This document shows positions 14,268 through 26,045 of a stretch of DNA of 64,000 bases, in pieces (position 1 is the stretch's first letter; each line of letters starts with the position of its first letter). Position numbers and translations under genes: made by a program. The stretch covers positions 47,489,585 to 47,553,584 of the forward strand of contig CATQJL010000316.1 in NCBI GenBank assembly GCA_958299035.1, given 5' to 3'. Under the pieces are notes generated by a model. The model had not been told where the DNA came from, did not search any database, and saw only the letters and a program-made list of their open reading frames with translations. Origin of the DNA: Cylicocyclus nassatus. Lineage: Eukaryota > Nematoda > Chromadorea > Rhabditida > Strongylidae.

Positions 14268-15213
14268 TTAGGTTGATTCATAATTAATGCACGTTTTGAA
14301 TTTCAACCGCAGTAAGTCATACATTTTTTATTCTTATATAGGCTTCAAAGTACCATTGGATAGAGCAAAGCAAGCTCTACAAGATGGCACTCATGTCTTT
14401 GCGCCATGCTCAATCCACGGAGAGTTCGAACTCAAAATCTAAAGATTTCCAAATGCCCAAAAAATCGAAAAAAATCAGATCTTCGTCCAAATAATTTCTA
14501 CGGACCTCCCACTCGCTTACATCAATACTATCGCTATCTGATATCCAATGTGCGATTGCCGTATTTTTCCCTTGACTAGAAACTGAGATAACGAAAATTT
14601 CCCTGATTTTCTCAAAGCAATGCTGAGCCGTTTTTGCATATGTAGTTCTATACTACAAGCCTAGGTAAGTATAACTGTAGATTTTCAGCCCATTCCAAGC
14701 GGTAGTTTTCGAAAAATAACGAATTCGGATTTTTTCGTTTCAGTTTCAGTGCTAAAATCGACATTTCTCGAAAAGTACCATTCGAAATAGGCTGAAAACC
14801 TACAGTTATGCTAACCTAGGCTTGTAGTATAGAACTACATATGCAAAAACGGCTCAGCATTGCTTTGAGAAAATCAGGGAAATTTTCGTTTTCTCAATTT
14901 CTAGTCAAGGAAAAAATACGGCAATCGCACATATGGATATCAGATATCGATAGTATTGATGTGAGCGAGTGGGAGGTCCGTAGAAATTATTTGGACGAAG
15001 ATCTGATTTTTTTCGATTTTTTGGGCATTTGGAAATCTTTAGATTTTGAGTTCGAACTCTCCGTGGATTGAGCATGGCGCAAAGATATGAGTGCCATCTT
15101 GTAGAGCTTGCTTTGCTCTATCCAATGGTAATTAGAAGCCTATGTAAGAATGAAAAGTTTATGACTTATTGCGGTTGAAATTCAAAACGTGCATTAATTA
15201 TGAATCAACCTAA
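14268..15213. mobile_element. 946-bp near-perfect palindrome with TA flanks
   Basis: The left end TTAGGTTGATTCATAATTAA is mirrored at the right, ending CAACCTAA. TA lies on both sides (14266-14267, 15214-15215). The arms match for several hundred bases each, for example AAATTTCCCTGATTTTC-type text and its mirror either side of the centre near 14,740. The 76-codon ORF in the right arm is the arm itself, not a gene. Mariner-type fold-back MITE. Confidence 0.75.
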
Positions 15214-15346
15214 TATATTGCTCTATCCCAGTCGGTCGAATTCAAGAAAATGAATGATGGGTTTTTGATTCGAGCTACACATCAGATTTTGTATAACATA
15301 GCACTTTTTGCTACAATTTATTTTGAATCAGAAACAAGCAAGGGGC

Positions 15347-15462
15347 CTAAGGCTGCGTTCAAACTAATCCCGAAGTCCGCAAACAGTTCCAGCACAGCGC
15401 TCAGTTCCAGCACTGCGCTGGAACTGTTCCCGGACTACGGGATCAGTATGAACGCAGCCTAA
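15347..15462. mobile_element. Short palindromic MITE
   Basis: CTAAGGCTGCGTTCAAACT at the left mirrors the right end GAACGCAGCCTAA, and an inner CAGTTCCAGC pairs with GCTGGAACTG. It is about 116 bases long and directly abuts the next repeat. Confidence 0.6.
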
Positions 15463-15900
15463 AGGCTACTGCAGGACGAAGGCACAGAAGTAAGCGCGAA
15501 CGCGATCGTGCGTTTTTCGCTGTTGTACAGTATGTTTCAACTCGGAGTAGGCGAAGCAAATGAAGCGGAGCAGCGCGTCCGCATCGCTGAAGGCTTTGCG
15601 AGCGGACAGCCCTGGACAGCGGACATTTTGCTACGTAAAGGCTGAAAGGAATGAAGAGATGCAGGCACGGGTTCTTGGCACGTTGTGACATACTCTAGTT
15701 GCGGAACGCCGCGAACTTTTGCGAGGCGGATTCCTGCCAATCCGATTTTTGCCTAAACAGACTGGAACTTACGGTAAATCCCGCGCCTCATGCGCTCTGA
15801 GGATAAGAGAGCCGCGTTCGCGCTCAAAGATATTACGCTTTCGCCATGCAGCAGCCCATACTTTTTCCGCGAGTCAAAAGGCGAATCAAAAGAAACATTA
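15463..15900. repeat. Degenerate relative of MITE family C
   Basis: The left part, AAAGGCTACTGCAGGACGAA, closely matches the end of the intact 51894-52059 element. A partial mirror (TTTCGCCATGCAGCAGCCC) lies near 15,840. The interior is GC-rich and unrelated, so it may be a longer or composite member. Confidence 0.4.
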
Positions 15901-16688
15901 TACATTGGAAAGTCAACTCATCGCGCTTAGCAAACAATTTTGAGATTTGTTATCAGTGGGTGGCTTTCACATGCAAAATCTATCAAAAAATCTAGGACCC
16001 TAAAAATCATTTTTTTTCACGATTCTATAGGCTATTCACTATAGGCTGAGACGTGCTAGAAAGCAAAAGTCGAAGCACCAAGGTTATGCACGAGCAGGAA
16101 TTGCCAAAAAAACACCAACTCGGTTAGAGTTTGTATGTCGCCAAGGCCACCAAAAATACTGCGCTTCGGTAACAAGCCGGAAGTTTGGAAAGCGGTACAA
16201 CGATTTCATATGTAGCTGGTGTTGGGCAAGAACAACCGCGTTGGATCATCACATGAAATAGGCTAACGATCACGGCGCGCACAATTACCTACACAGTGAT
16301 GGTCTCTATCGATATTCGCCAGCATGATATGAAGCTACCAAGAGGTCAAAGCATCATTAGTCATTAATAGTTCAAATAAGAGAGGATCAACATGGCGAGA
16401 CCGTTACGAAATTTACTGCTCTTGAAATTCATTGTTCAGCTTTTGGATAGATCCATTGTCCATTTGAAAGTGTTAGCAGCTGTGTGCACTATGAGCTCCA
16501 TTATGGCTGCCGAAGAATAACTTTCAGCTGTAGCCATATGGTTCTGATCAGATCTATGCACATAAGAATGTTTATATGAAAAGTTGATCAAAATGCCAAG
16601 CATTTGAGAAAAACCTTGCGATCTTGCGGTCGTCATTATTCTATTATTTCAAAGATTTGATCCCACTGCTCATCACAACGATCTCTTA

Positions 16689-17396
16689 GGGCCGCATGCA
16701 CTAACCTCCCCGCTGGGCAGGGGATCGCAGCTCAAAAGAAAGCTTTATATTTCAAAACTCCAGATACCTGGATTTCACGTTGTGTACCTATCCGTAAGTA
16801 TTCCTACTACCCTTCACTATGAACATGTTGAACAGCAGCGAGAAGCTGTAAAGCCGCATTTTCCAGCCTATGATCCCTGATGATCCCCGGCGCTTTCCTT
16901 TGAAGTCATTTTTCTTTCTCTGAAGTTAACGAAAACCTTCCAAAGTTGTGCTGAACATCTAATACAACAGTGCTAAGCATGTTGCTGATGATAACAAATG
17001 CGTTTTTAAAAAGTCGAATTTTTCGGTAAACCTCAAATTTCGACCTGTGGATCATCGAAAATTTCATGACTTCAAAACATCATTTGTTCTTATCAGCACC
17101 ATGCTTAGCACTGTCGGTTTAGATAATCTGCACAACTTTGGAGGTTTTTCGTTAACTTCGGAGAAAGAAAAATGACTTCAAAGGAAAGCGCCGGGGATCA
17201 TCAGGGATCATACTAAAGCTAGAAAATGCGGTTCGTACAGCTTCTCGCTCCTCTTCAACATGTTCATAGTGAAGGGTAGTAGGAATACTTACGGATAGGT
17301 ACACAACGTGAAATCCAGGTATCTGGAGTTTCGGAATATAAAGCTTTCTTTTAAGCTGCGATCCCCTTCCCGCGGGGATGTTAGTGCATGCGGCCC
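16689..17396. mobile_element. TTA-flanked 708-bp palindrome (Harbinger-like MITE)
   Basis: GGGCCGCATGCACTAAC at the left mirrors the right end GTTAGTGCATGCGGCCC. TTA is duplicated at 16686-16688 and 17397-17399, the target size and sequence of PIF/Harbinger elements. Arms match over about 250 bases each, including a block reading GATCCCTGATGATCCCCGG and its mirror. No coding capacity. Confidence 0.75.
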
Positions 17397-18053
17397 TTAA
17401 TTAACAAAACTCGTTAAACAGGGGAAAAAAAGGAGAGACCTCTTGTGGTGGGTGCGGGGGGAGGGGGGAACGCACCCCTTCCAAGAGGATCGCGAAATTA
17501 TTTTCGAGATACTTCGCATGGAATGCATAATCATCCAAGGTTGCTCCTATTTCTTAGCGGTAGAACTACTTTGTAATTCTCAAAATGAGGTTATTATTGG
17601 GGTGTTCCATAATTTTTTACCGTTTTTACTATAACCGTCGCCTCTTTGTATTTCTCCTTCAACTGATGTGGCTTGAGTAATAATTCGATAGGGCAAAGCA
17701 AGCTATACAAGATGGCTATGAACAATCTGCCCAAATGGTAGTTCACTGCAAGTTTTGAGCTGAGATACGATAGCAGTCGAACACGACATTTTTCTTCAAA
17801 AATCGTACCTCCGCCCCAAATGTCTTAAAAATTCCATTTATCCTAGCGTATGCTTGACATGTCGCACATTTACATGTACTATTTCCGTATTTTTCCATGG
17901 CTAGAAATAAAAAAAAATGAATGAGATAAATGGCAAACTCCGCTCCTAGACTCGTGAGCTCTCCCCACGCACGTGATCATATAGCTCATGCATACAGAAC
18001 GACCATGTATTTGTGAGCTTGGAGCCCCAGTTCTCGAGAAATGCTGATGTTTA

Positions 18054-18219
18054 GGCTCCCGCCAGAGTGCCGAAGTTATGCCAGCGCTACGCCAGCATTT
18101 CGATCGATACACGTGTATTTCGTTGGGGACGTCAGCTAGCCCCGCCCCAACGAAATACACGTGTATCGATCGAAATGCTGGCGTAGCGCTGGCATAACTT
18201 CGGCACTCTGGCGGGAGCC
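18054..18219. mobile_element. 166-bp almost perfect palindrome flanked by TTA
   Basis: Arms of about 77 bases, beginning GGCTCCCGCCAGAGTGCCG and ending with its exact mirror, surround a centre of about 12 bases (near 18131-18142). TTA flanks both sides (18051-18053, 18220-18222). The arms look identical, implying recent insertion or gene conversion. Confidence 0.8.
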
Positions 18220-18222
18220 TTA

Positions 18223-19982
18223 GGGCAAAAACGGTAAAAAATCATGGGACATCCATATAAGAACTTTGAGGCTACAATTTGCAAATAATCGAGATATACA
18301 GCATCAGTAAATTTCCAATAACTATTGGTACAATATGCTCGTTCTTTGATGTTCAATGAAAAAGTAAGAGAGCTATTCAGCTAGATTGATATAATACTCT
18401 GTTTAAAGCTAGAGAAAGCTCTTTGCAGAATTCCAGCTAATTTCTGCGGGCTCTTCTTCGCATTTTTATCCATTGTCTAGACCATAGGGATTGCTAAAAT
18501 ATCTGCGGTACACAATTCTTTCATGCATTGACTATTGAAAAGATTTTATGTGCAGATAAAACGAGTATGAATTAATGTAGTGTATATTATACACACTATA
18601 AACGGGTCTGAAAATAATAGATGGGTAATCTGTAGTTTTTTCTCCACTTTCTGAATCCTTATCTGCCAGCACTTTACCTGACGGCTCTTCGAAAATTTGT
18701 TGGCGATGAGCTTGGTTCATGTATTGCATTTTCATAACCATCGTAAAACAACATTAACCACGTAGTTTATGGCTAACAGCGAGTTCTGTCCCCCCCCTCC
18801 TCCCTTCTCCCCCCAAAAACAGTGATTTCAGGTGAGCGGCCTGTGAAGGTTCAAAATTTATGAAGCCTATCTCGTTTTCGGGAAAATGGATCTCTATCAC
18901 GAACAGCTGTGATGACGCAAAATCCAGAGGTACTTGAGTTACTTCAGCTCAAACTGCACCACACTACTTCATCGTTATCCACATGCCATCCACCCGCGAA
19001 AGAAAATGCACTCAGAATTTCAAGTATGTGTAATTACACCAGGTTTCCTGGTTGTTAAGCATTATAAGGTCAACGAGCAATGGAATGAATTCCAAAGAGC
19101 AAATTGCCAGGTAAAATTTTATCGGAGAAGGCTGATATATGTGGCTAAAATGATGTGCTGGTGCACAGTGGATAAGCGTCGAGAGAAAACGATTGATTGA
19201 CAGTGTAGGGGTTGGTACAGAATTATCATTGCCGCAAACTTTACAACACAAATTGCACTAAACTAACGCTGTGGGCGAAAGAATAGCCCTGCTCGATTGT
19301 CTAATTTTCTATTTGCACGCTCAAAACCTGAAATGATTGGAAAACCTAATGTTTATCATTCATCTCACGAAATATAATCAGTCATGTAGCAAACAACAAG
19401 GGGAACTCCTGAATTTTTTTTCATGGAAATTTGCCCATTGAAAAATAAAAAGTTCTACAGGTTTACTGTGCTGAGACTGATCAATTATAATGACGTGGAA
19501 ATAAATCTCATCATCAGCATACGCGACTATTCAGAAGGTACTAAACTGAGGTCTCGATGGCTGCGGAAAAACTCTAAGGTGATGATATGTGATAACTTTG
19601 GGCTTTTATCATTTCAAGATCATAGTAGATCTTGTTCTTCTCTTAACATAATCTCTCGAACATCGCATATAGAACATGGAGCTCCTAACAATAAGCAAAG
19701 GAGCAATGCACTGCGCGGGGAAGGCAGAAAGGGGGGAAGGAGTCTGTGTCAATAAGTGCTTGTCTTCAGTACTCAAAGCGAACGATTAGTGGACAGAAAA
19801 AAAGGCAAGAAAAAGGGGAGAATGAACCGTGAAGACAGAAAGAAGCAATTTTCGCAGTTTTTGTATAGCGAAAGAAGCGCAAATGGACTGACTCGCAGCT
19901 GGTACCCTGTCTTTAAAGTCTGAAAAGAATTTCAAAATTTGAAAAAATGTTAGAAAAGGGGAAACAACTACTTTATCAGAAT
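18223..19982. other. Gene-free stretch
   Basis: No supported gene. A C-rich run lies at about 18790-18810 and an 88-codon plus-strand ORF at 18934-19200 has no recognisable domain. Confidence 0.35.
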
Positions 19983-21404
19983 ACCCTAAAATCCGGCATA
20001 TCCGGACTTATCTGCAGTTTTGGCAGGAAAATCGATGGAAAAACGCCCTCAGCGCCGCCAAAAGGTCTCCCAGATAAGTCCGCCTAAATCCACTCACAGA
20101 TAAGCCCGCCTGTCCTGAGCATGAGCAAGCGCGACCTAGGAGCACAGACGCGCGCGACCGCCCGCGTGGCTTGCCAGTGTAGATTCAAACGAGGCCGCGA
20201 TATCGCCTGAAAGGAAGAGCCCAAGGATTCGACAAGTCGTACAGTCTACTTGCTGGCAGTATCGTCGCGGATTCATCACCGCATACGCTGGATAGGTGAG
20301 TTCTTCTCTTTAAATGACATTTCTTTTGTATTGAAGTTGATGACACGATGGTAAGGTCAGATTTCACCCCACTGCCAGCAAATACTAGGCAGGGGAGATT
20401 TTTGATGTAGGCTAACTACAGTACATGCATCTTCTACAAAGCGTTTTTAGAACGTTGATCGTCGCGTATACTCAGTTCCAAGCGGTAATTGACGAAGTAC
20501 AAGGACACAAACGGTTCGTAGTTTTGCAAAAGGCTACAGAGAAGTTGTTCTGGATATCACATGTTTCAGCGATTGAAATCAAGCTGTGAACTCCCCTAAA
20601 AGAGACCGCCAAACGATTCGACAAGTCGTGCAGTCTACTTGCTGACAATTTCGTCGCGGATTGGTCATCACATACGCTGGTGGGTTCTTTTCCTATATAA
20701 GACAGTGCTTGTACACATGGAATATTTCTGCCAGTAAAATCATAATAGGTTTTCTCATTGTATCATTGCAATCATCTCATCTTATCATTCATCTTATCGT
20801 TTTGGAAGCGACAATGTTTTCAATACATCTCTCGAAACTGTACAGGCTACAACTTTGAACCTGGCTGCCTATACCTTTTGCTTCCTTTATTGTTTACATG
20901 TTCTGAACCTAGTCTCTGTTGACCCACTCTATACGGCTTTTGTCAAATGCCTTCTTGAACGGAAGAGTGACAGCCTGAGAATGCTCAACCTTAGCAAAGC
21001 ATTAGGCTTCCTTGTTCTTTTTCTCATCTGTTGTTTCATTAAGCCTGTACATCCAAGACAAAAGATAGTGTAGTCAAATTTGACGCCGCCTGCTTTTTCT
21101 TTTCTTGACGCTTTGATTGTTGCTGATAATAACGATAATGATGGTCGTTCTTTTGGTCAAGTTGTTGCCATGAATGTTTGTTATGATGAACATGGAATGC
21201 TACCTGAATAAAGATCTGTTGCTTCGGTTCATTCTGAGACCAAAGAAGGCAGCGCAATTGCGCATCCTTCTTGTTTTCATGTGAAAAAACTGGCGGACTT
21301 ATCCGCGGGACTTGGCGGCGCGAGGCTGTCACGAAAGCGGACTTAATTGAGAGTTCTTCTGCGGTCTTATCTGAGAGGCGGACTTATATGCCGGATTTTA
21401 GGGT
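19983..21404. mobile_element. 1.4-kb inverted-repeat element with AAT target duplication
   Basis: The left end ACCCTAAAATCCGGCATAT is mirrored at the right end by ATATGCCGGATTTTAGGGT. AAT is present on both flanks (19980-19982, 21405-21407). Subterminal GGACTTATC motifs repeat in both orientations. Inside lies a direct repeat, about 20225-20292 against 20614-20680, sharing TTCGACAAGTCGT and CAGTCTACTTGCTG. Short ORFs only, so non-autonomous; superfamily not assigned. Confidence 0.7.
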
Positions 21405-23600
21405 AATTCAGCTAGAAAAAGCACGCCTTCTATGCATGTGACTTTTACATTTTCTCTTTTGAATAGGCCCTGACAATACCTTTGCAATTCAGGAATAATC
21501 TTACGCATAATAAAAGATTGACCGGATTTTTAGAAAAGGTTTTGGAAGAAGGTAACTCGAAAAAAAAACACTTAAAAGTAAATACATCCATCGAAAACAT
21601 GAAGTTAAAGAAGAATTAGAATTGGCCCCAGCTAAGAATATTTGCCTACTACTTTCGAACTATCAGAATCTTTCCAATGATTTTCTGGACAAAAACAGTT
21701 GCGAGCCTAAGTTAGAAGCAAGAAGCCAAAGTCTTCATCAATGTTCATTGAATTGATGAAGACTTTGGCTTACGATGACGACCATCCAGATAAACAAGGA
21801 ATTGCAACATAAGGCGACACCTTGAATTTGCTCAATAAACCAAGCATAATTCTGTAATCATTGCGCAGTACTTACTGATTTGCAGCATCTTTTCTAGAAG
21901 ATTTGGTTTTGTTTCTACTAGTGTGTAGATCTCTAAATTCCCCCTTCTAATTTACCAGCCAGGAACTTTCAAGAAGAAAAGAAGGTTTGGCTATTATGTG
22001 AGAACAAATCAAAAAGGTATCTAAATGTATGCTCAATATGTTCCATAATCGTTCCATTTTGCGTTTTTCAACCTCAGCAGGTTCAATGGCTAGACAAAAA
22101 CATAAACACAGTAGAACGGTTCATCAGCGTTTATTACGGCCATGCAAGCGTCATTCAACCAAAATCGCTATTTTTACTATTGTAATCACATCTTTACTTG
22201 AATTTCCGCTCCGGATCCCCAAGATTTTTCAACCCCTTCCCCAAAAAAACTTGAGCACGGACATATATTATACATCATCATGCAAACAATGCAGCTGCTT
22301 CATTGCGCTTCTTTGTGCGAAACAGAACTGAGTTTTTGGAGTTTCTAAAACATTCCTAAGAATGAAACAGGCTTCCATTCTTGTGCCGCGTGGAACGTTT
22401 TCGGCTTATGCTCTTTTACGTAGCACCAACGGTTTTCTGAGTTTCTTTCAAAGAGTCCCACAACTTCCAATAAATGGGATGTTCGTATAATTATGAACCG
22501 CACTTACTTTCCCTCACTATGAGATCTGTGAAATGCACAATGTTTTGATTTCTCCATTCATTGAATTTACATAAGGGTACCATGATATTTGATAACCGCA
22601 TCATTATTTTGGTGTAAACCAATACCTAGCTGATGATAGTGGAGTCGTTGGTAAAGTTTATTAGACCAAACCCGGTGTTTAGGGGAGAGCAACCTCTAAT
22701 ACAGGGGCCTTTTATATAGGTAGTAAGTCGGAGCTGACCCGTGCACAGTGAAGCTGCACAAGGAAAATATACAGTTGAAAGAGGATGTCGCGGCTTGACG
22801 CGGCCCCTGGAAGATAGGTGCTACTCACTGATGAATGATTCGGCACTTAAATATAAGCGGTTGGGGATTGAAGCCTATGGGAAAAACTGTAAGCTATTAG
22901 AATTATAGAATTGCTGAGGCTGATGATACATGAATCATCAACAGTTATGTTGACTACTCGAGAGGTGAATCAGTAACAATAGGTGATTTTTATCGGAGTC
23001 TTGTTTGCTGACATCTAATTTTCTTCCGGTTCTTCCTCACTAATCTGACGGAAAAAATTAGGGTAAGCAAATCATAACTCCAGATGAACCACATCACATA
23101 ATCACAAGCAAACTAAACGCATTTTCTTCTACATGAGTAGTCGAAAGAAATGTCTTCTCTACCGCAAGAAGCCCTAATCATCTCATCAAAGTGAGTGGGA
23201 AATTGCATAGGAGATTTTTTAAGTCGTAGGAGATCGCATCATCAGCTGTTCCTACATGTAAAAGGTCTGAGCGAATAGACACTATTGGAAGGGTTTCTAG
23301 ATACATCGTGAAGAAACAGGTTGATGTGTATAGCCAAAATTCCTCAACCCATACTAGTATTCTGCTCACCGACTTCCTCGCAGAAAGCTAGTCTTTCCTA
23401 AGTTATTTTGCTCATATATCAAATTGTACATTTTAAAAAACTGTCTTGAAGTTGTGATAGCTTTTGCGTTGCGCCCCCTCATTTCTCGTTGGTAAATTCG
23501 AAAATAATTGGTTTACTAGGAGCTTGCTCATCAAAGATAGACTAAAGTAGGAACATCCTATTTCAGTAGTTCTCGTCCCACCCTTGCCAGCAAGAAAAAT
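21405..23600. other. Gene-free stretch
   Basis: No gene recognised. It contains one perfect 19-bp hairpin, listed separately. ORFs up to 100 codons show no domain. Confidence 0.35.
21723..21771. repeat. Perfect 19-bp stem hairpin
   Basis: AAGCCAAAGTCTTCATCAA (21723-21741) is followed after an 11-base loop by its exact reverse complement (21753-21771). It is shorter than a typical animal microRNA precursor and may be the core of a small palindromic repeat. Confidence 0.6.
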
Positions 23601-23607
23601 GTACCGT

Positions 23608-23773
23608 CGATACCTTGGCCACACGGACTGGACATTACTGTGCAGCAAGCCCCGCGAGGTAAAACGCTTGCTCCAAAACAAATTCGCCATGGTTCAAGTC
23701 GTGCTCTCGCAACATTTTAGCCGCGCCGCGCGTAGTCCGCAGTTCAAGCAGTCCGTGCGGTCAAGGAACGACG
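23608..23773. mobile_element. MITE family E, copy 1 (degenerate)
   Basis: Ends are an ACACGGACTGGA region at the left and AGTCCGTGCGGTCAA at the right. The interior GTGCTCTCGCAACATTT matches the mirror of the second copy at 25285-25424. The left end is diverged. Confidence 0.5.
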
Positions 23774-24598
23774 ATAGAAGCTACAGTAAGTTTCGACCCG
23801 CTTTAGGTGAAAATTGAATTGGCGGGAGTCCGCTTCGCAGCAGCTCGCGCCGTTTCGCAGCTACAGTATATCATATCGTGCTGAGAACCGAGGACTGCGT
23901 CTCTTCACTCCTCTCAGTCTTTACTTGGCAAAATGCCAGCGCTATGCGCTCGCGAAACCTCCAGCGATGCGCACGCGCCGCTCCTTGTGAGATGTTCTGC
24001 CTAATCCGGGATGAAACCGACTGTATTTTGGCGCACTGTCACTCATACTCCCGCTACAAAGTAGTTTGTATGTTTGCATGAAATAAAAATCTGAGCTTGC
24101 GCAATGCTGCCGCCCTTGTTGTCATAATACGTGAAGGATTAGTGCCACCCTCGACTTTTGACGAAAGCGCACCAGTCATCTTTGCTATAGAACAAACTAT
24201 GCGATTAGCATCTCCTGTGTTTGCACGATTCCTGTAATGAAAAAATGTCTATAAACAAACGAGAGCGGGGGAGGATAGAAATGACGAGATTACGATAGAC
24301 GTTTGAGGAGGAGCAGCTTTGGGGGGAGGGGAGGGGGGGGGGGGGACAGAAGAAAAATGAATGTTCTATTTTTACATATAGAGTGTACAGTCGTCTCCGA
24401 CGTTTCCGCTACGGAGACCCCGATGGTCACCTGATAGTTGCACCATGTCTCGGCACCGGACAACCGCACGCTGATACGCTCGCATTCCCGCCCTCGCGTA
24501 AATCTGCGAGACGAGTAACGATTAAATCTCATAAATGCACACACATTGTCCGATTCCACTTAAGACCATGGGGTGATATGTTATTCTCAAACAAATCA

Positions 24599-25085
24599 CC
24601 GGAACTTCCGCAGGACAAGCCAAATTTGCAGAAGTTCCGCAGGATTTTGTTCACTGTTGCAAAAATGAAAACGTTGAGAATCGGAACTTCCGCGGGATTT
24701 TCAAGTCAAACAGGTTGAAAACCGGAAATTCCGCAGACTCTTTTTCAAAATCCTGCGGAAATTCCGAAAATGCCAGAGGTTTCGCAGCACTTTGGCCTGC
24801 CAGAATTTCCGCAGGACTTTGAATGTGTTGTTTCGTGATGTTGCCCCGCCAACAACTAGAGTGCATTATCGAACATGTCAGCCGTAGCGTAGAGGATAGT
24901 AGGTGGGCCTCACAGTTAAAAAAGTGACGTTCAAATCTCGGTTCGGTGTTATCTTTTGCTATAGTGGTTGGCATTCTTCGGAACTTCCACAGGACCTCAT
25001 CTCGGAACTTCCGCAGCACGTCTACAAACTTCCGCAGGTGATCCGGCGGAACTTCCGCAACGCTCTGCAACCGGAAGTTCCGGTC
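24599..25085. repeat. Cluster of GGAACTTCCGCAGG-type motifs
   Basis: About eleven copies or near-copies of GGAACTTCCGCAGG or its complement occur in under 500 bases: about 24599, 24629, 24682, 24722, 24752, 24807, 24980, 25002, 25026, 25046 and 25069. Each has the palindromic core GGAANTTCC. Spacing is irregular, so it is not a simple tandem satellite. The 168-codon antisense ORF here (24651-25157) is a by-product of the repeat. Confidence 0.6.
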
Positions 25086-25170
25086 ATTTGTCTGAGTTAT
25101 TGCAATGTCATCTGCCCCAAAAATTTGTCTAACTTCGATCCTAAATATCGCACACATGTCAGAGTATCAT

Positions 25171-25640
25171 CAGTGGCGAACCGATACCCCTCCCCCTCCC
25201 CGAGAATGGGTCGCGAAGTTTCTGAAATTTACTTAGATAGGTTATAAAAATGTTCAGGTGACTTGTTTATACTTGCATCGTTGTCGTTGACCGCACGGAC
25301 CGCCCGACCACGCGCGGCGCCGCTGAAATGTTGCGAGAGCACGATTTGTACTGGTAATTTGTACTGGAGCGTTTTACCTTGCGGCGCGTGCTCCGCAGTG
25401 ATATCCAGTCCGTGCGGTCAACGATTCAACGATAATCATTTCTAAAAATTTTTAAAAATCCAAGTTAGCCCTAAAAAAATATTTTCGGGGTGTAGCTGCC
25501 TCCATCCCCCCCCCTTTTTCTAGTCCTTAGGGGTCATGGACCCGCAAAAATTTTGTGAAGCACCTCGAAATTTTTTTCGGAGTGCGTGGCTAACGCCACG
25601 CACCTTCAATTGAAAAAATTTTTGCGCGCCTCCCAAAGCA
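25171..25640. mobile_element. MITE family F copy interrupted by another MITE
   Basis: The left end is CAGTGGCGAACC, and modules shared with the 8411-8745 copy follow (GGGTCGCGAAGTTT, then GGACCCGCAAAAATTTTGTG and GTGCGTGGCTAACGCCACGC). A family E element (25285-25424) splits it, so E inserted after F. The right end is not sharp. Confidence 0.5.
25285..25424. mobile_element. MITE family E, copy 2
   Basis: TCGTTGACCGCACGG at the left mirrors CCGTGCGGTCAACGA at the right. The 140-base element is GC-rich and lies inside the family F copy. It shares the AATGTTGCGAGAGCACGA block with 23608-23773. Confidence 0.65.
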
Positions 25641-25784
25641 GTATCTTTGATGACTTTCCTTTTTTTACATAAGATAGAGACTGGATGTCGCCAGCGGAAG
25701 ATGCTCTAGAAGGAGCCACAAATCTTTTGTCTGTAAATCCTCTCCTGCTTATCATGAAAGAAAATCGAATCACGCGTTATGATT

Positions 25785-26045
25785 TGACCATACTTCCGAT
25801 CTCATCACGCTATCTGGCAATTTGCTGCGATGTCTTCATATGGCACACACCATACTTGGCACTTGGTCCAGCGAAGTGGATCAAGTGGATCAAGTATGCG
25901 TGCCTATCCAACACTGATTACAAATGCACAGTGTTTCAAGCTTTCGTAGGTTAATGAAACGCTATATCTTCTGTACATTCAATGCGTTTAGGATGAACTG
26001 TGACATTTGGATTACTGCGAAATCGCATAAAGTATGACCGGGCCT
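25785..26045. mobile_element. MITE family A, decayed copy
   Basis: GACCATACTTCCGATCTCAT and GGCAATTTGC near the left, CTTCTGTACATTCAATG inside, and CATAAAGTATGACCGGGCC at the right follow the order of family A with many substitutions. Confidence 0.45.

Noticed and set aside
24651..25157. 168-codon minus-strand ORF
   Set aside because: It runs through the repeated GGAACTTCCGCAGG cluster and its peptide just repeats FRKFR-like units from that motif. No splice or domain support.
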